DNA of 13,012 nt from Lachnospiraceae bacterium UBA6998 (lineage in GTDB: Bacteria; Bacillota; Clostridia; Lachnospirales; Lachnospiraceae), in NCBI GenBank assembly GCA_002448395.1, contig DJXS01000028.1, positions 1 through 13,012 of the forward strand, given 5' to 3'. The notes under the pieces were generated by a model. It was not told the DNA's origin. It searched no databases and saw nothing but the letters and a program-made list of their open reading frames with translations. Every line of letters starts with the position of its first letter. Within the stretch, counting starts at the first letter, position 1. The translations under genes and the position numbers were made by a program. This document shows positions 6,078-13,012 of this stretch, one piece after another.

Positions 6078-9023
6078 ATGAAATACCGGATCGACCAAAA
6101 TAACTATCATACTTTTTCTACTTACGAAATCAACAAAATGCCCGCCAGGAGCTATTTCATCCCTTATCCGGACAGAACTTCGGCTGATGCCGTTACGCCT
6201 AAGGAAAAGAGATATTCTTCCTCCAAAGTGGTGTGCCTGAACGGAGACTGGGACTTCAAATTCTATGAAAGACCCGCGGAAGTGCCGGAGATCCTGGACA
6301 CGGAGAACACAGAATTTGATACGATCGATGTTCCCGCCTGCTGGCAGTTCAGAGGCTATGATAAGCCGTTTTATATCAATATCCGCTACCAGTTTCCTTT
6401 CAAGCCGCCTGTGATCCCTACAACCGATAAGGTAGGCAGGGTCTTCTCCTGGATGGGCGTGGACCAGAAGATCTCTCTACGCTACAAAGATCCCGGTGAG
6501 GAGTACAATTTCGTCGGCATTTACCGCAGAGACCTTGAGATCAGTGACCCTGACAAGAACTATGTGATCTCTTTCCTCGGCGTTGCCAGCTGTATGGATC
6601 TGTATGTGAACGGACGGTTTGTCGGATACTCTGAAGGCGCGCACAACACGGCTGAGTTCAATCTGAGCGGAGTGCTCACGGCAGGAACCAATGAGCTCGT
6701 TGTAGTGGTGCACCGCTGGTGCAATGGGACCTATCTTGAGGACCAGGATATGTTCCGCAACAACGGCATTTTCCGCGATGTCCTGCTCAGGATCTCCGAT
6801 GACAGCGATATCTTCGAGATCGACGCGCAGACGGAGAAGACAGGAGATACATATAGGCTCAAACTCAGTGCCCAGACACTCAAACCCGCCGATATCACAT
6901 TCACGATCGAAGGGAACGGCATCTCCCGCAGTAAGACTGCACAGGCAGCCGAGTGTATGGTCTCCGTTACTTTCGAGGATCTGGAAGTTACTGAGTGGAA
7001 TGCTGAGGAGCCCGTCCTCTATAATATCTACTACGAGACAGAGAGCTGCTGCGTGAAGGAGAAGATCGGATTTAAAACCGTGACGATCCAGGGCGATCTC
7101 TTCCTTGTCAACGGCAGAAAGATCAAGTTCCACGGCGTGAACCATCACGACACCAGCTGCACAAACGGCTACACAATGACGCCCGATGAGATCGAGAGAG
7201 ACGTCAAAATCTGCAAGGATTTCAATATCGATATGATCCGCACGTCCCACTATCCTCCGGATCCGCTCCTTTTAGAGCTCGCGGACGAATACGGACTCTA
7301 TATCGTGGATGAGAACGATCTTGAGACTCACGGTACCTTTGCAATGCAGCTGCCGGCGACCTATAACACCATCAGCCATGATCCCAAATGGGAGTCTCAT
7401 TATATTGACCGTATTTCGCGGCTCTACAACCGCGACAAGATCCACAGCAACACATCGATCGTGATGTGGAGCCTTGGAAATGAGGCGGGCGGCTACCACA
7501 ATACAGACGCGATGTACGATTACCTGAAGCTTCGCTCGGACCTGCCCGTTCACTATGAAAGCGCGATCCATTGTAAGAGAATTGCCTATGACGTCGGCAG
7601 CGAGATGTACCCTTCCGTACAGATGGTACATGACGCAGGCGAGCACTGCCGCAAGCAGAAACAGCTCAATGACAGACCCTATTTCATGTGCGAATATGCC
7701 CACGCCATGGGGGTCGGACCCGGCAACACAGAGGCTTACTGGGAAGAGATCTACAAATACGACAACCTGATCGGCGGCTGCGTATGGGAGATGGTCGATC
7801 ACGCTGTTCTCCATGAAGACGGCAGCTACACCTACGGCGGTGACCACGGCGAGTGGAGCCATGACGGCAATTTCTGCGTGGACGGTCTTTTCTACCCCGA
7901 CAGGAAGCCTTCCGCCGGCGCGAAGATCATCAGGTTTATTTATCGTCCGATCAGAGTAAAGCATATTTCGGGAAGCACCTTCGAAGTGTTCAATACAACG
8001 GCATTTTCGGAAGGCAGCCGCTACCAGCTGACCTTTACCTGGAACGACGGCAGCGTGACCGTGATCACTCCTGACGCCGGACCGCTTCAGAAGTCTGTCA
8101 TCATAGTACCCGAACCGGAAGCTATAGAAGGAAATCTGTCCGTGATCGTTTATACGAAGGATCTTCGAACCGGCAAAACAGTGTCAGAGGAGCAGATTGT
8201 GATCAGGCAGTGTGTTCCGGGCGAAGAGGGCGGCCATCTGCTCACCGAAGACTGCACTTTCCCGAACGGACATTTCAATCTGGACCTGCCCGGCGGAGAG
8301 AAGCTCAGAAGTAATTCGGAATACACGATCCTGTACCGTGCGGCTACCGATAATGACACCGATCTGAAGTTCAACAATTCGATGGAGCCCTACATGCACC
8401 AGAAGGAGACCGTGATCTCCTGCAGCCGGATCCTCAACGGATACCGCGTCGAGAGCGAGCTGGTCAATAAGACCGGCAAGTTCAACGTGGTCGACAGCTA
8501 TGAGGGCACAGAGGACGGGATCCTGGTCACCAGTACACTTCACTGTGTCTCCGGCGGTGATATTATTCCCAGGTTTGGCAAAACATTCCGTCTGGATTCC
8601 GTATTTGACAATGTCAGATACACCGGAAGGATCGGGGAGAGCTACTGCGACATGAAGGATCAGTTCCCGATCCGCACTGTGGAATGCAAAGTAGCCGATA
8701 TGACGGAACCCAATATCCGCCCCCAGGAGAGCGGAAACCGCTGCGACTGCACAGAGGCCAGCGTGAGCAACGGAAAGGTGACAGTCACTTTCAAGGCTGT
8801 GGATAAGCCCTTCGAGCTCGGCATCAAGCCTTATTCCGACTGGTCGCTCTGCAGGATGAAGCACCGCGAAGATGAAAAGCGCACCGGCACTTATGTGACG
8901 ATCCAGGCTTTCCAGCAGGGCATCGGCACGGGAGCCTGCGGCCCCGGAGTCATGCCGGAGTATCAGTACAGTGCCAAGAAGGATTACACCCTGAAATTCC
9001 TGATCCGTGTCAGTGAAGCCTGA
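6078..9023 (+). CDS. lacZ: Beta-galactosidase, glycoside hydrolase family 2
   Basis: Hydrolyses terminal beta-galactosides such as lactose. The 981 residues cover the whole LacZ architecture. The N-terminal jelly-roll sugar-binding domain includes VPACWQFRGYDKPFY, and RNNGIFRDV follows it. An Ig-like domain is at about 230-335 and the TIM barrel at about 340-630. The C-terminal small-chain domain includes GRIGESYCDMKDQ, RPQESGNRCD and GIGTGACGPG. Catalytic residues are visible: acid/base E469 in SLGNEAGG, nucleophile E539 in MCEYAHAMG, and the metal-site E416 and H418 in ENDLETHG, numbering very close to the E. coli enzyme. There is no signal peptide, so it is cytoplasmic. The start follows AGGGGG at 6068-6073 with a tight 4-base spacing. 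No lactose permease or regulator is adjacent. Preference for lactose over other galactosides is inferred. No terminator is seen before the next promoter. Confidence 0.95.
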   Translation: MKYRIDQNNYHTFSTYEINKMPARSYFIPYPDRTSADAVTPKEKRYSSSKVVCLNGDWDFKFYERPAEVPEILDTENTEFDTIDVPACWQFRGYDKPFYINIRYQFPFKPPVIPTTDKVGRVFSWMGVDQKISLRYKDPGEEYNFVGIYRRDLEISDPDKNYVISFLGVASCMDLYVNGRFVGYSEGAHNTAEFNLSGVLTAGTNELVVVVHRWCNGTYLEDQDMFRNNGIFRDVLLRISDDSDIFEIDAQTEKTGDTYRLKLSAQTLKPADITFTIEGNGISRSKTAQAAECMVSVTFEDLEVTEWNAEEPVLYNIYYETESCCVKEKIGFKTVTIQGDLFLVNGRKIKFHGVNHHDTSCTNGYTMTPDEIERDVKICKDFNIDMIRTSHYPPDPLLLELADEYGLYIVDENDLETHGTFAMQLPATYNTISHDPKWESHYIDRISRLYNRDKIHSNTSIVMWSLGNEAGGYHNTDAMYDYLKLRSDLPVHYESAIHCKRIAYDVGSEMYPSVQMVHDAGEHCRKQKQLNDRPYFMCEYAHAMGVGPGNTEAYWEEIYKYDNLIGGCVWEMVDHAVLHEDGSYTYGGDHGEWSHDGNFCVDGLFYPDRKPSAGAKIIRFIYRPIRVKHISGSTFEVFNTTAFSEGSRYQLTFTWNDGSVTVITPDAGPLQKSVIIVPEPEAIEGNLSVIVYTKDLRTGKTVSEEQIVIRQCVPGEEGGHLLTEDCTFPNGHFNLDLPGGEKLRSNSEYTILYRAATDNDTDLKFNNSMEPYMHQKETVISCSRILNGYRVESELVNKTGKFNVVDSYEGTEDGILVTSTLHCVSGGDIIPRFGKTFRLDSVFDNVRYTGRIGESYCDMKDQFPIRTVECKVADMTEPNIRPQESGNRCDCTEASVSNGKVTVTFKAVDKPFELGIKPYSDWSLCRMKHREDEKRTGTYVTIQAFQQGIGTGACGPGVMPEYQYSAKKDYTLKFLIRVSEA

Positions 9024-9041
9024 CGCGGGAAGCGGAATCTC

Positions 9042-9070
9042 TTGACAACACTCTGAAAAGTGCCTAAAAT
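9042..9070 (+). promoter_or_regulatory. Sigma-A promoter of the pheST leader
   Basis: A perfect -35 TTGACA (9042-9047), a 17-base spacer and -10 TAAAAT (9065-9070, five of six). This is the strongest promoter match in the window. Transcription should start near 9076-9078, giving a leader of about 375 bases before pheS. Confidence 0.85.
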
Positions 9071-9109
9071 AGCGATTGTTACGGTTTATAAAGGAGTATT
9101 CTTTTAATT

Positions 9110-9416
9110 GTGACAGGCGGACGCTGAACATGTGTCAGTAGCAGGCCGATCCCGTACACCGACAGAGAACCCGTTCACCGGCTGAGAGACGGGGGTGCGC
9201 GCGGCGCTGTGAATTTCAGCATGGGAGTCCTTCGCGAAGCGCCTTGACAGAAACGGCGATAAGCGGATGCCGCTGCGGCAGCGATGAGCAGAAAAATGAG
9301 AGCAGGCGACAGATCAGAAATGATGCGCCTGAACGTGGGTGGTACCGCGGGAATTTGTCCTTTCTCGTCCCATATCCGGTTTCGCGAGGCGAAGCCGGAT
9401 ATGGGACTTTGTATTT
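9110..9416 (+). promoter_or_regulatory. T-box riboswitch (tRNA-Phe, specifier UUC) controlling pheST
   Basis: The leader carries the near-invariant T-box sequence GTGGGTGGTACCGCGG (9335-9350), which binds the NCCA end of uncharged tRNA. Stem I features can be traced. The basal arms are GGAC (9119-9122) and GTCC (9227-9230), and a CATG/CATG helix is at 9129-9132 and 9220-9223. AGTA (9137-9140) lies on the 5' side of the specifier loop and an AGAGA box near 9164. A distal stem pairs CCCGT (9170-9174) with ACGGG (9189-9193). The specifier is TTC at 9215-9217 within GAAT-TTC-AGC, matching Phe and the downstream genes. GTGGG (9335-9339) can pair with CCCAT (9369-9373) to form the antiterminator, and CCCAT is also part of the terminator 5' arm, so the two folds exclude each other. 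Stem boundaries are by eye; the upstream limit is approximate. Confidence 0.93.
9367..9416 (+). terminator. T-box leader terminator
   Basis: A 19-bp stem (9367-9385 with 9389-9407, one G-U pair) around a three-base GAG loop; its outer arms read GTCCCATATCCGG and CCGGATATGGGAC. The following tract, TTTGTATTT, is short on uninterrupted T. It should form when tRNA-Phe is charged and stop transcription before pheS. Confidence 0.88.
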
Positions 9417-9450
9417 GCAAAATAATTATTTATATCAAAAAGGAGAAGCT

Positions 9451-10476
9451 ATGAGCAGGTTTGATGAGATCCGGGAGAAATTCCTGGAAGAAGCCCAAGG
9501 CCGTACAGACTCCCGCAGCATCTATGAGCTTCGCAAGAAGTATCTGGACCGCAAAGCGGGCGAAGTGAACGCGCTGATGAAGGAAATGCGCAACATTCCC
9601 AAGGATGAGAAGGCCGACTTCGGCAAGAACGTTAACCTTCTTAAGGACTGGGTCCTTGAGAATCTCTCCAAGATGGAAGAAAAGGCCAGAGAGGCCGAGC
9701 TGCAGCACCGCTATGAGAGCGAGAAGATCGACGTTACGATCCCTGCCGATAAGGATCCCCGCGGCAATCTTCACCCCATCACACAGATGAAGAACCAGAT
9801 GGTCGATATTTTCGCCGGAATGGGTTTTGAGATCTATGAGGGAACAGAGATCGAGAACGATTACTACAATTTCACGGCTCTGAACACTCCTATGGATCAC
9901 CCCGCGAGAGATATGCAGGATACGTTCTATCTGTCTCCCGAGTATCTTCTGAGAACACAGACCTCCGCAGGCCAGATCCATGTTATGGAGGCCAAGAAGC
10001 CCCCGATCAAGATCCTGTCCCCCGGCAAGGTTTTCCGCTCTGATGACGACGCGACTCATTCCCCGATGTTCAGCCAGATGGAAGGCCTGGTAGTAGATAA
10101 GGGCATCACTCTCTGCGACCTGCAGGGTATGCTCGACGAGTTCGTTCAGCAGGTATATGGCGAGGGAACACGCACCAGACTGCGCCCTTCCTTCTTCCCC
10201 TTCACAGAGCCCAGCGTAGAGGTTGACTGCAGCTGCTTCGCTTGCGGCGGCAAGGGATGCAAGCTCTGCAAAGGCACCGGCTGGATCGAGATCCTCGGCG
10301 CCGGCGTAGTCAACAACAAGGTCCTTGAGAACTGCGGCATCGATCCCAATGAATACAGCGGATTCGCTTTCGGTATCGGTATCGAGCGCGCGGCTATGCT
10401 CAAGTACGGCATCAACAACATCAAGCTTCTGTTCGAGTCCGACCTTCGCGTCCTTGAGCAGATCAACGATGCCTGA
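9451..10476 (+). CDS. pheS: Phenylalanyl-tRNA synthetase alpha subunit
   Basis: Catalytic subunit of the heterotetrameric enzyme that attaches phenylalanine to tRNA-Phe in the cytoplasm. The 341 residues show an N-terminal helical coiled-coil arm (about 1-95), then the class II core. Motif 2 is seen in [20 protein letters not shown] and motif 3 in [29 protein letters not shown] precedes the active-site strands. A cysteine cluster (C260, C262, C265, C270, C273) fills the loop before GWIEILGAG. This is a feature of Gram-positive-type PheS, absent from the E. coli form, and could bind zinc. The ATG at 9451 is preferred over the in-frame ATG at 9244. It follows AAGGAG with good spacing, and the upstream extension would cross the T-box and its terminator. 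pheT follows after 24 bases; both are under T-box control. Confidence 0.97.
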   Translation: MSRFDEIREKFLEEAQGRTDSRSIYELRKKYLDRKAGEVNALMKEMRNIPKDEKADFGKNVNLLKDWVLENLSKMEEKAREAELQHRYESEKIDVTIPADKDPRGNLHPITQMKNQMVDIFAGMGFEIYEGTEIENDYYNFTALNTPMDHPARDMQDTFYLSPEYLLRTQTSAGQIHVMEAKKPPIKILSPGKVFRSDDDATHSPMFSQMEGLVVDKGITLCDLQGMLDEFVQQVYGEGTRTRLRPSFFPFTEPSVEVDCSCFACGGKGCKLCKGTGWIEILGAGVVNNKVLENCGIDPNEYSGFAFGIGIERAAMLKYGINNIKLLFESDLRVLEQINDA

Positions 10477-10500
10477 CGCGGGGAAAGGAGGATATAGAAT

Positions 10501-12933
10501 ATGATCACACCACTTAGCTGGTTAAAAGAATATGTAGAGATCGACTGCACTCCCCAGGAACTGCAGGACAAGCTTTTCTCCTGCGGTTTCGAGGTAGAAG
10601 AGCTCCATGAAGTGGGAGAGGACATCTCCGGTGTCGTGGTAGGTCTTGTGGAGACCTGTGAGGCCATTCCGGACACACATCTGCACGTCTGCACGGTAAA
10701 CTGCGGCGCGCACGGCACTTTCCAGATCTGCTGCGGCGCGGACAACGTCGAGGCAGGTAAGAAGTTCCCCGCTGCTCTGGTAGGCGCGACTGTCTATGCC
10801 ACAAGCCGTGACCACACTACGGTTGAAGGAACCATGACCATCAAGAAGGGAAAACTTCGCGGATATGAGTCCCAGGGTATGCTCTGCTCAGGCGTTGAGC
10901 TGGGCGTCAGCGAAGATATGTATCCCGGCGCGGGCTATAACGGACTGCTGGTCCTTCCCGATGACGCTGAGGTCGGCGCGGATGTAAAGCCGATCCTGGG
11001 CCTTGACGACTGGCTCTTCGATATTGCGATCACAGCCAACCGCCCTGACTGCCAGAGCATCTTCGGCATCGCGCGCGAAGTTGCGGCTGTCCTGGAGAAA
11101 CCTCTCAAGATGCCTGCTCTGGACTACACAGAGACAGATGTGAAACTTGACAACTTCAACATTACTGTTGACGCACCGCAGCTGTGCCCCCGTTATATCG
11201 GCCACTATGTCTACGATGTCAAAACAGGCCCGTCTCCCGCATGGATGCGCCGTCGTCTGGCACTGGTCGGAATGAACGCTATCTCAAATATGGTTGATAT
11301 TACCAACTATATTTTGACAGAGCTGGGCCAGCCCATGCATGCGTTTGACTATGCGTACCTGCGCGGCAACGGCATCAATGTCCGCACTGCGAAGGACGGA
11401 GAGAAGATCGTTACTCTTGACGAGCAGGAACTGACACTGAACAGCTCCAACCTGGTAATCTGCGACGGCGAGCGCCCGATCGCGCTGGCAGGCGTTATGG
11501 GCGGTCTCAACTCCGAGATCCTTCCCACAACCGAATCTGTTATGTTTGAATCCGCGAAGTTCGCGCGCGACAACATCCGCCGCACTTCCAGAAGCGTCGG
11601 CAAGCGCACAGACGCGAGCGCGCGCTATGAGAAGGGTGTCGACGAGTACGCGACCGTTATGGCTATGAAGCGCGCCCTGCACCTCGTCGAGGAGCTCGGC
11701 TGCGGCAAGGTTTCCTCCACTCACTTCGATGTGAACACAGGAAACAGCGTTGAGCCCCGCGAAATGACCGTAGAGATCGACAAGATCAGCGGTGTTCTCG
11801 GCATTACTGTTCCGGATGAGGACATCGTCCGCATCATGAACAACCTCGACATGAAGCCCTCGATCAGTGAGAAGGATGGCAAGCGTATGCTGACCCTTCA
11901 GGTTCCCGCGTACCGTGATGATATGGAAGGTTATCAGGATGTGGCTGAGGAAGTCATCCGCATGTACGGCTATGACAAACTCGTTCCCACTTTCCTTAAG
12001 AGCGCGGAAGTCACTACCGGCGGCTGGAATCCCGTTCAGCGCCGCGAGATGCGCGTCAAGGAGGCTCTGTGCGGACTCGGCGCTTACGAGTGCATGCACT
12101 ATTCCTTCTTCTCGCCCTCCGATCTGGACCTGCTCCGCTATCCTGCAGATGCTCCGGAGCGCAATGCGATCCGCATCATGAACCCCATCAGCGAAGAGCT
12201 GTCCCTGATGCGGACCACGCTGACGGCTTCCATGATCCATGCAGTCGTGCGCAACCAGAAGAACGGACGCCTCGACGGCAGACTCTTTGAGATCGCGAAA
12301 GTCTTCGTGCCCAAGGCTCTTCCTCTTACGGAGTATCCGGATGAGAGAGATCATCTGGTCGTCGCTTTCTGGGGCAAAGGAGAGGATTTCTTCACTGTTA
12401 AGGGAGCCGCTGAGACAGTAGCGGATACGCTGCATGTGAAATTCGCATACAAGGCTGCAACCCGAAGCTTCACACATCCCTACCAGACCGCTGACGTGAT
12501 CTGCGAAGGTCAGACTGTAGGATATATCGGCACACTTGCATACGACATCGCTGAAGGTGAGAGCATGCGCACAAACCTCTATCTGATGGAGCTGGATCTG
12601 GCTGCTCTGTATCCGCTGTGCGGAAATACACCGGCCTTTGAACCCCTGCCGAAGTTCCTGGATGTCTCCCGTGACCTTGCGCTTGTCATGGACAAGAACA
12701 TCACCTGCGCGCAGGTTGAGGATCAGATAAGGGCAGCCTGCAAGTACGTCCGCGACATCAGACTCTTCGATGTCTACGAGGGAGTTCCGATTCCTCCGAC
12801 TATGAAGAGCATGGCCTTCACCCTCACTTTCAGGGCAGGAGAAGAGGAGTTCACTTCCGAAGATCTTGACAGGTATGTCGCCAAGATCCTCAAGAAGCTG
12901 GATGCAGTGCTCGGGATCACACTCAGAGCATAA
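10501..12933 (+). CDS. pheT: Phenylalanyl-tRNA synthetase beta subunit
   Basis: Partner of PheS; it binds tRNA-Phe and edits mischarged Tyr-tRNA-Phe. The 810 residues carry all usual domains in order. The EMAPII-like tRNA-binding domain (about 40-150) includes CEAIPDTHLHVCTVNCG and FQICCGADNV. The B3/B4 editing domain (about 210-380) includes ISNMVDITNYILTELGQPMHAFD and GVMGG, and the B5 domain is at about 405-475. The catalytically inactive class II-like core (about 485-690) includes NPISEELSLMRTTL. The C-terminal FDX-ACB anticodon-binding domain (about 715-808) includes VSRDLALVMD and AFTLTFRAGEEEFTSED. Length matches the bacterial norm of about 790-810. AAGGAGG at 10485-10491 lies 9 bases before the ATG. 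It shares the T-box-regulated transcript with pheS and is followed by a strong terminator. Confidence 0.97.
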   Translation: MITPLSWLKEYVEIDCTPQELQDKLFSCGFEVEELHEVGEDISGVVVGLVETCEAIPDTHLHVCTVNCGAHGTFQICCGADNVEAGKKFPAALVGATVYATSRDHTTVEGTMTIKKGKLRGYESQGMLCSGVELGVSEDMYPGAGYNGLLVLPDDAEVGADVKPILGLDDWLFDIAITANRPDCQSIFGIAREVAAVLEKPLKMPALDYTETDVKLDNFNITVDAPQLCPRYIGHYVYDVKTGPSPAWMRRRLALVGMNAISNMVDITNYILTELGQPMHAFDYAYLRGNGINVRTAKDGEKIVTLDEQELTLNSSNLVICDGERPIALAGVMGGLNSEILPTTESVMFESAKFARDNIRRTSRSVGKRTDASARYEKGVDEYATVMAMKRALHLVEELGCGKVSSTHFDVNTGNSVEPREMTVEIDKISGVLGITVPDEDIVRIMNNLDMKPSISEKDGKRMLTLQVPAYRDDMEGYQDVAEEVIRMYGYDKLVPTFLKSAEVTTGGWNPVQRREMRVKEALCGLGAYECMHYSFFSPSDLDLLRYPADAPERNAIRIMNPISEELSLMRTTLTASMIHAVVRNQKNGRLDGRLFEIAKVFVPKALPLTEYPDERDHLVVAFWGKGEDFFTVKGAAETVADTLHVKFAYKAATRSFTHPYQTADVICEGQTVGYIGTLAYDIAEGESMRTNLYLMELDLAALYPLCGNTPAFEPLPKFLDVSRDLALVMDKNITCAQVEDQIRAACKYVRDIRLFDVYEGVPIPPTMKSMAFTLTFRAGEEEFTSEDLDRYVAKILKKLDAVLGITLRA

Positions 12934-12948
12934 TCATTGTAACAATAA

Positions 12949-12990
12949 AAAGCCGCAGTACCGGGATCGTCCGGTGCTGCGGCTTTATTT
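12949..12990 (+). terminator. Rho-independent terminator of the pheST operon
   Basis: A 16-bp stem with one G-U pair, AAAGCCGCAGTACCGG (12949-12964) with CCGGTGCTGCGGCTTT (12971-12986), around the loop GATCGT. It is followed by ATTT, giving TTTATTT overall. An A-rich run precedes it, so it may also work in the reverse direction. Confidence 0.92.
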
Positions 12991-12993
12991 GAT

Positions 12994-13011
12994 GTGCGCC
13001 CGGCGGCGCAC
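12994..13011. repeat. Short GC-rich inverted repeat at the right edge
   Basis: GTGCGCC (12994-13000) and GGCGCAC (13005-13011) form a perfect 7-bp stem around CGGC. It begins four bases after the pheST terminator and ends at the window edge, so whether it belongs to a downstream gene's terminator or another element cannot be judged. Confidence 0.35.
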
Positions 13012-13012
13012 G

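Noticed and set aside
9018..9029. 12-base direct repeat GCCTGACGCGGG at the stop codons of lacZ (9018-9029) and pheS (10471-10482)
   Set aside because: Both copies span a TGA stop in the same phase, but there is no longer similarity, no inverted arms and no third copy; chance is the simpler explanation.
9244..9450. In-frame 69-codon upstream extension of pheS
   Set aside because: It runs through the T-box and its terminator stem; the true start at 9451 has its own ribosome site and gives a standard PheS N-terminus.
11284..12477. 397-codon open frame on the minus strand inside pheT
   Set aside because: Antisense shadow of a fully conserved gene, with no family-like motifs.
1..13012. Possibility of a mobile island, defence system or CRISPR array
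   Set aside because: No transposase, integrase, phage, toxin-antitoxin, nuclease or repeat-spacer pattern was seen; all genes fit ordinary metabolic, membrane or translation families.

Overview
The window looks like chromosomal DNA from a Gram-positive anaerobe of the class Clostridia, probably Lachnospiraceae-like. This is inferred from strong AGGAGG-type ribosome binding sites, a T-box riboswitch ahead of pheST, a clostridial-style cysteine cluster in PheS, a long two-domain mannose-6-phosphate isomerase, and moderately high GC. Nothing in the sequence fixes the genus. No transposase, integrase, phage gene, CRISPR array, tRNA or rRNA was seen, so this reads as ordinary housekeeping and catabolic chromosome rather than an island.

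Layout. (1) 1-3625, plus strand: the 3' end of an NADH:flavin oxidoreductase (old-yellow-enzyme/dienoyl-CoA-reductase type), a 571-residue class I mannose-6-phosphate isomerase with an extra N-terminal domain, and an MFS transporter of the UMF1/Atg22-like group. This block is closed by a strong bidirectional terminator at 3644-3674. (2) 5396-3673, minus strand: a cytoplasmic glycerophosphodiester phosphodiesterase overlapping by four bases (ATGA) a serine alpha/beta hydrolase of the lysophospholipase/monoacylglycerol lipase group. Together they look like a small lipid-headgroup salvage operon. (3) 5397-5656: a divergent intergenic region with a candidate promoter in each direction and a 40-base interrupted inverted repeat between them. 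(4) 5657-5890: a small GlsB/YeaQ-type membrane protein, followed by a terminator. (5) 6078-9023: a full-length GH2 beta-galactosidase (LacZ type) with a near-perfect 20-bp palindrome just upstream of its ribosome binding site. (6) 9042-12990: a sigma-A promoter, a phenylalanine T-box leader with a UUC specifier, pheS, pheT and a strong terminator.

How the genes work together. pheS and pheT encode the two subunits of phenylalanyl-tRNA synthetase, and the leader senses uncharged tRNA-Phe. The phosphodiesterase/hydrolase pair could act in sequence on lysophospholipids and glycerophosphodiesters to yield glycerol-3-phosphate. LacZ delivers hexoses and the isomerase links mannose-6-P to fructose-6-P, but no sugar permease specific for lactose and no regulator gene lies within the window.

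No clear previously undescribed system was found. The items most worth a second look are the palindrome before lacZ, the unassigned N-terminal domain on the isomerase, the paired inverted repeats before the MFS gene, the structured divergent intergenic region, and the absence of a terminator between lacZ and the T-box leader.
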